Source: Bacillota bacterium (GTDB taxonomy: Bacteria; Bacillota; Sulfobacillia; Sulfobacillales; JAIMBI01). From it: DNA of 64,000 bases. Positions 58,597 through 64,000 of the stretch are shown here, piece after piece (position 1 is the stretch's first letter; the number at the start of each line of letters is the position of its first letter). The notes beneath the pieces were generated by a model. The model had not been told where the DNA came from. It did not search any database and saw only the letters and a program-made list of their open reading frames with translations. The translations under genes and the position numbers were made by a program. The stretch covers positions 1-64,000 of the forward strand of contig JAJZYZ010000008.1 in assembly GCA_021797815.1 (NCBI GenBank). Reading direction: 5' to 3'.

Positions 58597-59247
58597 TCAG
58601 TCGCCCTCTATCTGATTGCGGCGTCCCCGGCCGTCGCCCGTTCGCCGCCAGCGGGGGGAAAGTCGCCACCAGGCGGCCGCGCCGATCCCGGCCACGACGA
58701 GTCCGGCCAGCGCCCAGTCCTCCCCCTTGTGCAGGGTCCGCAGGAGCTGCATCACGCGCGGGCCGAAGTACCAGCCGGCGCCGATACCGATGAGAGGCCA
58801 GATCAGGGCACCGATGGCGGAGGCCGTGAGGAACGCCGGCAATGGCATCCGAAACAGCCCTGCCGGGTACGACACCACGAGCCGCACACCCGTCAGCACC
58901 CGCCCCACAATCACCACCAGGCTGGCATGACGGAGGAAGAGAGCCTCCAGGCGGCCCCAGTGGTCCGGGTTGTGGAAGACCGACTGCAGGCGCCGCTCGA
59001 CGAACGGCCGTCCGCGCACCCGCGCCAGCCAGTACGCCACCGTCGCGCCGGACAGGCTGCCGAAGGCGCCGGTCGCGACGGCGGGCACAAAGCCCATCCG
59101 TCCCTGGGCAACGAGAAGTCCCGACAGGAGCAGCACGATCTCGGACGGGGCGGGGATGCCGAGGGCTTCGGCGGCGAGGACGACATAGATGGCCACGACG
59201 CCTAGGTGGGCAAGCAGGGTCGACGTCCATTGGACCAGCGTCAGCAT
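58597..59247 (-). CDS. DedA-family membrane protein
   Basis: EALGIPAPSEIVLLLSGLLVAQG, GSLSGATVAYWLARVRGRP, VGRVLTGVRLVVSYPAGLFRMPL. Confidence 0.88.
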   Translation of the reverse strand: MLTLVQWTSTLLAHLGVVAIYVVLAAEALGIPAPSEIVLLLSGLLVAQGRMGFVPAVATGAFGSLSGATVAYWLARVRGRPFVERRLQSVFHNPDHWGRLEALFLRHASLVVIVGRVLTGVRLVVSYPAGLFRMPLPAFLTASAIGALIWPLIGIGAGWYFGPRVMQLLRTLHKGEDWALAGLVVAGIGAAAWWRLSPRWRRTGDGRGRRNQIEGD

Positions 59248-59285
59248 GCGATTGGTTCCCTCCGGAAAGCCCGTACGGAGCCAAA

Positions 59286-59314
59286 TTGACACCGTCCTGG
59301 CTCTTCCGTACCAT
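59286..59314 (+). promoter_or_regulatory. Promoter of remA (TTGACA - 17 bp - TACCAT)
   Basis: -35 59286-59291, -10 59309-59314. Confidence 0.6.
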
Positions 59315-59378
59315 AGCAGAAAGGTAGAGCCGGAGCCAGATTTCTCACACGGCTCTCATGTCGGTCGGGAGTGGTAGC

Positions 59379-59687
59379 GTGGACATCAAGCTTGTGAACA
59401 TCGGATTCGGCAACATCGTCTCCGCTAATCGCATCGTTGCGATCGTAAGTCCCGACTCGGCGCCTATCAAGCGCATCATCACCGAAGCCCGCGATCGCGG
59501 GGTGTTGATTGATGCCACCTATGGGCGACGGACGCGTGCCGTCATCATCACCGACAGTGATCACGTGGTCTTGTCGGCGGTGCAGCCGGAGACGGTCGCC
59601 AACCGCCTCAACCGGGAGATGGTGGTGCAGGATGACGATGATGATGACGACGACGACGCGGCCGAACCTGCAGAAGGAGCGCACTGA
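59379..59687 (+). CDS. remA: Extracellular matrix regulator RemA (DUF370) with poly-Asp tail
   Basis: [80 protein letters not shown] 59379. Confidence 0.95.
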   Translation: MDIKLVNIGFGNIVSANRIVAIVSPDSAPIKRIITEARDRGVLIDATYGRRTRAVIITDSDHVVLSAVQPETVANRLNREMVVQDDDDDDDDDAAEPAEGAH

Positions 59688-59893
59688 TGCTGAAGCCTTC
59701 CCTGGATGAACTGACAAGGCGCGTTGACAGCAAGTACGCGCTGGTGGTCGCGGCGGCCAAGCGGGCGAGGGAGCTCATGGACGGCGCCATGCCACTCGTG
59801 GAGGCTCAGGGGATGAAGCCGGTCACGATTGCCCTGGAGGAGATCGCGGAGGCGCGACTCGACATCATCCTGCCACCGGTAGGCGCTAAGTAA
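59687..59893 (+). CDS. rpoZ: RNA polymerase omega subunit
   Basis: SLDELTRRVDSKYALVVAAAKRARELMDG...KPVTIALEEIAEARL. Confidence 0.92.
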   Translation: MLKPSLDELTRRVDSKYALVVAAAKRARELMDGAMPLVEAQGMKPVTIALEEIAEARLDIILPPVGAK

Positions 59894-59894
59894 C

Positions 59895-61073
59895 ATGCGT
59901 CTGGTCCTGGGCGTCGGGGCCGGCATCGCCGCCTACAAGACGTGCGAGCTGGCCAGCCGCCTGACCCAGGACGGCCACGAGGTGTTTGTCTGCCTCACCC
60001 GCGAGGCGACCCGTTTCGTTACGCCCCTCACCTTTTCCGCCCTCACGCACCGCCCCGTCTCGATCGAGGTGGGGGACGAGCCGCTCGGTCCCATCTCCCA
60101 TGTGACCCTCGCACGGACAGCTGACCTCATGGTAGTGGCGCCGGCCACGGCCGATCTCATTACACGCCTGGCCGAAGGACGGGCCGATGACATGGTGACG
60201 GCCGTCTACCTCGGGATGCGCGCGCCGGTGCTGCTGGCGCCGGCCATGGAGGCAGAGATGTGGAGCCATCCGGCCGTCGTCCGGCAGGTGGAGCAGCTCC
60301 GGGGGGATGGGGTGGTCTTTGTGGGTCCGGAGGACGGAAGGCTGGCGTCTGGTCTGCAAGGCCGTGGACGCATGAGCGAGCCCACCCGGATCCGGGATCA
60401 GATCGACCGGCTCGTGACTCCGAAGACTCTCCAGGGACGATCGCTTCTCATCACGGCCGGGCCCACCCGGGAGTTTTTCGACCCGGTCCGCTTCCTAAGC
60501 AATCCGAGTTCGGGATCCATGGGTACGGCGATCACACGGGAGGCGCGGAACCGGGGCGCCCGCGTGACCCTCGTGCACGGCCCGCTCTCGGTGCCGATTC
60601 CCGACGGGGTAGATGCGATGCCCGTCACCTCGGCGCTCGAGATGGAGGCGGCCGTGATGGAACGGGCCGCCGGTGCGGACGTCATTATCGCCAGCGCCGC
60701 GGTGTCAGACTGGCGGCCGAAAGGGCGTCAGTCGGAAAAAGTGAAGAAGCAGGACGCCGCGATTAGCTGGGAAATGCTGCCGAACCCCGATATTCTGGCG
60801 CGTCTCGGCCGCGAGCGGGCCCGTGCGGGACAGATCCTGGTGGGCTTTGCCGCCGAGACGGGCAACGTGGCCGAGCACGGGCGCGAGAAACTGCTCCACA
60901 AACAGGTCGATCTACTGCTCGCCAACCAGGTCGGTTACGACCGCGGGTTCGGGCCGGCGGTGGTGGATGGCGTACTGCTGTCCCGCACCGGTGCTGACCA
61001 GCCGGTGGCGGGAGACAAGCCGACCATCGCCCGCCTGCTGCTTGACGCCGTCGAACAGCTCCTAACCACCTGA
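59895..61073 (+). CDS. coaBC: Bifunctional phosphopantothenoylcysteine decarboxylase/synthase CoaBC
   Basis: GVGAGIAAYKTCELASRL, ITAGPTREFFDPVRFLSNPSSGSMG, AAVSDWRPK. Confidence 0.96.
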   Translation: MRLVLGVGAGIAAYKTCELASRLTQDGHEVFVCLTREATRFVTPLTFSALTHRPVSIEVGDEPLGPISHVTLARTADLMVVAPATADLITRLAEGRADDMVTAVYLGMRAPVLLAPAMEAEMWSHPAVVRQVEQLRGDGVVFVGPEDGRLASGLQGRGRMSEPTRIRDQIDRLVTPKTLQGRSLLITAGPTREFFDPVRFLSNPSSGSMGTAITREARNRGARVTLVHGPLSVPIPDGVDAMPVTSALEMEAAVMERAAGADVIIASAAVSDWRPKGRQSEKVKKQDAAISWEMLPNPDILARLGRERARAGQILVGFAAETGNVAEHGREKLLHKQVDLLLANQVGYDRGFGPAVVDGVLLSRTGADQPVAGDKPTIARLLLDAVEQLLTT

Positions 61074-61102
61074 GTCCGAACGAGAAGGGAGAGCCCGCGC
61101 CC

Positions 61103-63235
61103 GTGCGGACGGCTCTAGTCGTGATTGACCGCGTGGCGCGAGGGCTTGACCGTCCGTTCTCCTACGCGTGGCCCGCAGATGGGACGACCGTGCCGCTTGG
61201 CGCGCGCGTTCGCGTGCCGCTCGGGCGGCGGGAGGCGGTGGGGGTCGTGGTGGCCACCGATGCGGCGGTCGCGGACAGCCCCCCCACGGGTTTAAAGCCC
61301 ATCGCCGCCGTGCTGGATAGGGAGCCGGTCCTGCCGGAAGACCTTCTGGCCCTCGCCTTCTTTATTCGTGAACGATGGGTGTGTCACCTGAGTCAGGCTC
61401 TGCGCGCCCTGGTGCCGGCCCCCGTTCGTCGGCTGGAGAGCCCACCGCTCCCCGGACTGTACGCCGTGGGGGAGGGACCGGCACGCGGCCCACGCCGGCA
61501 GGCGCTCTTCCAGCGGGTGCTGACCGACCCCGGGGTGGATGCGGGACGCGCACGGGCGGACACCGGGGCCAGTGCCGCCATCCTGCGCGAGCTGGAGGCG
61601 GCGGGCCATCTCCGCCGCGGCGAGCACGTCTGCCCGCCGCTTCCGTCTGCCGTCCTCACCCTCACCGCCGAACAGGAGGCCGCCGTGTGTGCGGTGCGCG
61701 CGGGTGCGGCCGGGTCGGAGTGGCTTCTGGAAGGCGTCACCGGGTCGGGCAAGACAGAAGTCTATCTCGAACTCATTGCCGCGACTCTGGCCGAAGGGCG
61801 TCAGGCCATCGTACTGCTGCCCGAAATCTCGCTGACCGAGGAGATGCGCGCCCGCTACCAGGCTCGGTTTCCGGGGCGGGTGGCCATCTTTCACAGCGCC
61901 ATGGCCGAGTCGACCCGAGTACAGGAGTGGTATCGCGTGCGGCGGGGTGCGGCCGGGGTCGTACTCGGACCCCGGTCCGCGGTCTTTGCCCCCTGCCCGG
62001 CACTCGGCCTGCTGATCGTGGACGAGGAGCATGAGCCAAGCTACAAGCAGGAGGAACACCCTCGCTACCACGCCCGCGAGGTGGCGCGCGAACGGGCGCG
62101 TCTGAGCGGCGCCCGGCTGGTGCTGGGCACGGCCACCCCGAGTCTCGAGAGCGCGTACCGGGCCCGGACCGGTGCGACGGGATTCTTGCGGCTTCCGGAG
62201 CGGGTGACGGTCCAGACGCTGCCGGAGCCGGTTATTGTCGACATGCGTCAGGAGCTGGCGGACGGACACCGCGAAATGTTCAGTCGTCCCTTGAAGCGGG
62301 CCATCGGCGACGCGCTGGCCCGGCATGAACAGGTGGTATTGTTCCTGAACCGCCGCGGATACGCCACGAGCGTCGTCTGCCGCGACTGCGGGCTGTCCCT
62401 TAAGTGCCCGCAGTGCGCCGTAAGCCTCACCTATCATCGGGGCCGGAGCGCGGTGCTGTGCCACTACTGCTTTCACGAAGAGCCGCTGCCGGTGGTGTGC
62501 CCGGGGTGCGGCTCGACGCGCATTCGCAGCTTTGGCGTCGGGACGGAGCAGGTGGAAGAGGAGGTTCGCCGGCACTGGCCGGCGGCACGGACACTTCGTG
62601 CGGACGCCGACACCTTGCGTTTTCGGGGAAGCCACCAGGCCCTGTTCGACACGTTTCGGAACGGGGACGCAGACATCCTTGTCGGTACGCAGATGGTGGC
62701 CAAAGGCATGGACTGGCCGTTTGTGACCCTGGTTGGCATCGTGGCCGCCGACATCACACTGACCCTGCCCGACTTCCGGGCCGCCGAGCGTGCCTTTCAG
62801 CTCATCACCCAGGCCGCCGGGCGGGCGGGCCGGGGAGAGCGGCCGGGTACGGTCGTGATCCAGACCTACAATCCTGAGCACTACGCGATCACGGCCGCCG
62901 CCCGTCAGGACTTCAGCCACTTCTACGCCATCGAGACGCCCTTTCGGGAGGCTCTCGGCTACCCTCCCTTCGGGTCACTCTTGTTGGTGGAAGCGGCCGC
63001 GGCCGGCGAGGACGACGCGCGGTCCCTGGCCGGGCGGGCAGCCGCCGCCGCCGAGGGCTCCGAAGTCACGGTTCTGGGACCGGCGCCGGCGCCGCTCGAA
63101 CGTCTTCGGGGCCGTTACCGCTATCACGTGCTCGTGAAGGCGAAGGATCTGCAGCCCCTTCTGCAGCTGGGCGAACGCCTGCAGGCGGAGGAACCGCGCC
63201 TGAGCGTGACGGTGGACCCGCAGAACATGCTCTGA
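61103..63235 (+). CDS. priA: Primosomal replication protein N' (PriA helicase)
   Basis: GVTGSGKTEVYLELI, DEEHEPSYKQEEHPRYHARE, Zn clusters CRDCGLSLKCPQCAVSLTYH...CHYCFHEEPLPVVCPGCGS. Confidence 0.97.
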   Translation: MRTALVVIDRVARGLDRPFSYAWPADGTTVPLGARVRVPLGRREAVGVVVATDAAVADSPPTGLKPIAAVLDREPVLPEDLLALAFFIRERWVCHLSQALRALVPAPVRRLESPPLPGLYAVGEGPARGPRRQALFQRVLTDPGVDAGRARADTGASAAILRELEAAGHLRRGEHVCPPLPSAVLTLTAEQEAAVCAVRAGAAGSEWLLEGVTGSGKTEVYLELIAATLAEGRQAIVLLPEISLTEEMRARYQARFPGRVAIFHSAMAESTRVQEWYRVRRGAAGVVLGPRSAVFAPCPALGLLIVDEEHEPSYKQEEHPRYHAREVARERARLSGARLVLGTATPSLESAYRARTGATGFLRLPERVTVQTLPEPVIVDMRQELADGHREMFSRPLKRAIGDALARHEQVVLFLNRRGYATSVVCRDCGLSLKCPQCAVSLTYHRGRSAVLCHYCFHEEPLPVVCPGCGSTRIRSFGVGTEQVEEEVRRHWPAARTLRADADTLRFRGSHQALFDTFRNGDADILVGTQMVAKGMDWPFVTLVGIVAADITLTLPDFRAAERAFQLITQAAGRAGRGERPGTVVIQTYNPEHYAITAAARQDFSHFYAIETPFREALGYPPFGSLLLVEAAAAGEDDARSLAGRAAAAAEGSEVTVLGPAPAPLERLRGRYRYHVLVKAKDLQPLLQLGERLQAEEPRLSVTVDPQNML

Positions 63236-63375
63236 GCACGACCGACGGCGACTCCGGTATCATGGGCCGGTGAGGAAGCAGAGCGGGATGGTCGGCGACC
63301 ACTGGTCAGGCGGCGTGCGAGAGAGGTGCAGATACGAGCGAGATCTCGAAGGCTCCCCGGGACCCCGAGGGCGGG

Positions 63376-64000
63376 GTGATTTTTATGGGAACGCCCGACT
63401 ACGCCGTGCCGACGCTGCGGGTGCTGGCGGAAAGCGGCCTGCCGCTTGTCGTCGTCACCCAGCCTGACCGCCCGGCCGGCCGCGGCCGGACGCTTCGCCC
63501 CTCACCGGTTCGGGTCGCGGCGGAGGCCATGAAGATTCCGGTGCTGACGCCGACGCGGCTTGGACCGAAGACCTTTCACACGCTTCAGGGGCTGTTTGCG
63601 CGTCTCATTATCACGGCGGCATATGGCGGGATCCTGCCCGCCCGCTACCTGGCGCTGCCGGTGGTCGGCGCCTACAATCTTCATGCATCGCTCTTACCGC
63701 GCTGGCGGGGACCGAATCCTATCGCGTGGGCGATACGGGCAGGGGATATGGAGACTGGCGTGACCCTGATGGCCATGGACCAGGGGGTGGACACGGGGCC
63801 GGTTGTCGACAGGCGGGTGGTCGCGATTACCCCGTCAGATACGACGGGAAGCTTAACCGAGCGGCTGGGCGCGGAGGCTGCGGTCCTGGTCGCGGACTGG
63901 CTCCCGCGGCTGCTGCAGGGACCCGTGCCGATGTCGCCGCAGGGCGCGGGCGCCACCGTGGCGCCGAAATTCACGGCCGAGGACGCACGCATTCTCTGGA
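63376..64000 (+). CDS. fmt: Methionyl-tRNA formyltransferase, N-terminal part (truncated by window end)
   Basis: Hand translation from GTG 63376: VIFMGTPDYAVPTLRVLAESGLPLVVVTQPDRPAGRGR...YNLHASLLPRWRGPNPIAWAIRAGDMETGVTLMAMDQGVDTGPV. Confidence 0.92.
   Translation, partial: MIFMGTPDYAVPTLRVLAESGLPLVVVTQPDRPAGRGRTLRPSPVRVAAEAMKIPVLTPTRLGPKTFHTLQGLFARLIITAAYGGILPARYLALPVVGAYNLHASLLPRWRGPNPIAWAIRAGDMETGVTLMAMDQGVDTGPVVDRRVVAITPSDTTGSLTERLGAEAAVLVADWLPRLLQGPVPMSPQGAGATVAPKFTAEDARILW

Noticed and set aside
57748-58615. Two plus-strand ORFs (219 and 178 aa) after citZ
   Set aside because: The first begins inside citZ and runs through its hairpin; both are Arg/Ser/Pro-rich and look like GC-rich noise between convergent genes.

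Overview
High-GC bacterial chromosomal window, probably Bacillota. The lineage is inferred from gene content and order: SepF/YggT/DivIVA, RemA, T-box and PyrR attenuation, QcrBC. It is almost entirely core housekeeping sequence. In order: partial nrnA (-); a dcw cluster (mraZ, rsmH, ftsL-like, murE, murF, mraY, ftsW, murG, murB, murA, DUF881, DUF1290, ftsA, ftsZ); pgeF-yggS-sepF-yggT-divIVA; T-box-ileS-lspA-rluD; a [2Fe-2S] protein; a PyrR-attenuated pyrimidine operon (pyrR, pyrC, carA, carB, pyrK, pyrD, pyrF, pyrE); an orphan secD; rqcH (-); moeA; an MFS transporter; pyk; a class IV aminotransferase; trmL; qcrB-qcrC; a creatininase-family gene; an aminotransferase; a relocated murD; typA; a compact dnaE-like polymerase; NUDIX and TetR genes; citrate synthase; DedA; remA-rpoZ-coaBC-priA-fmt (partial). 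I saw no CRISPR array, transposase, phage, defence island, tRNA or rRNA. The main oddities are: (i) conserved operons that each lack expected members (ftsI, murC, murD, ftsQ, ylmH, pyrB, secF, qcrA, gmk, def); (ii) long GC-rich spacers at operon boundaries without recognisable genes; (iii) compact regulatory elements fused to ribosome-binding sites (MraZ boxes, PyrR attenuator, divIVA tandem repeat); (iv) a short DnaE with an apparently dead PHP domain and probably no OB-fold; (v) a RemA with a poly-Asp tail. I found no convincing wholly new system. Family calls rest on motif recognition in the supplied translations, and motif coordinates were counted by hand.
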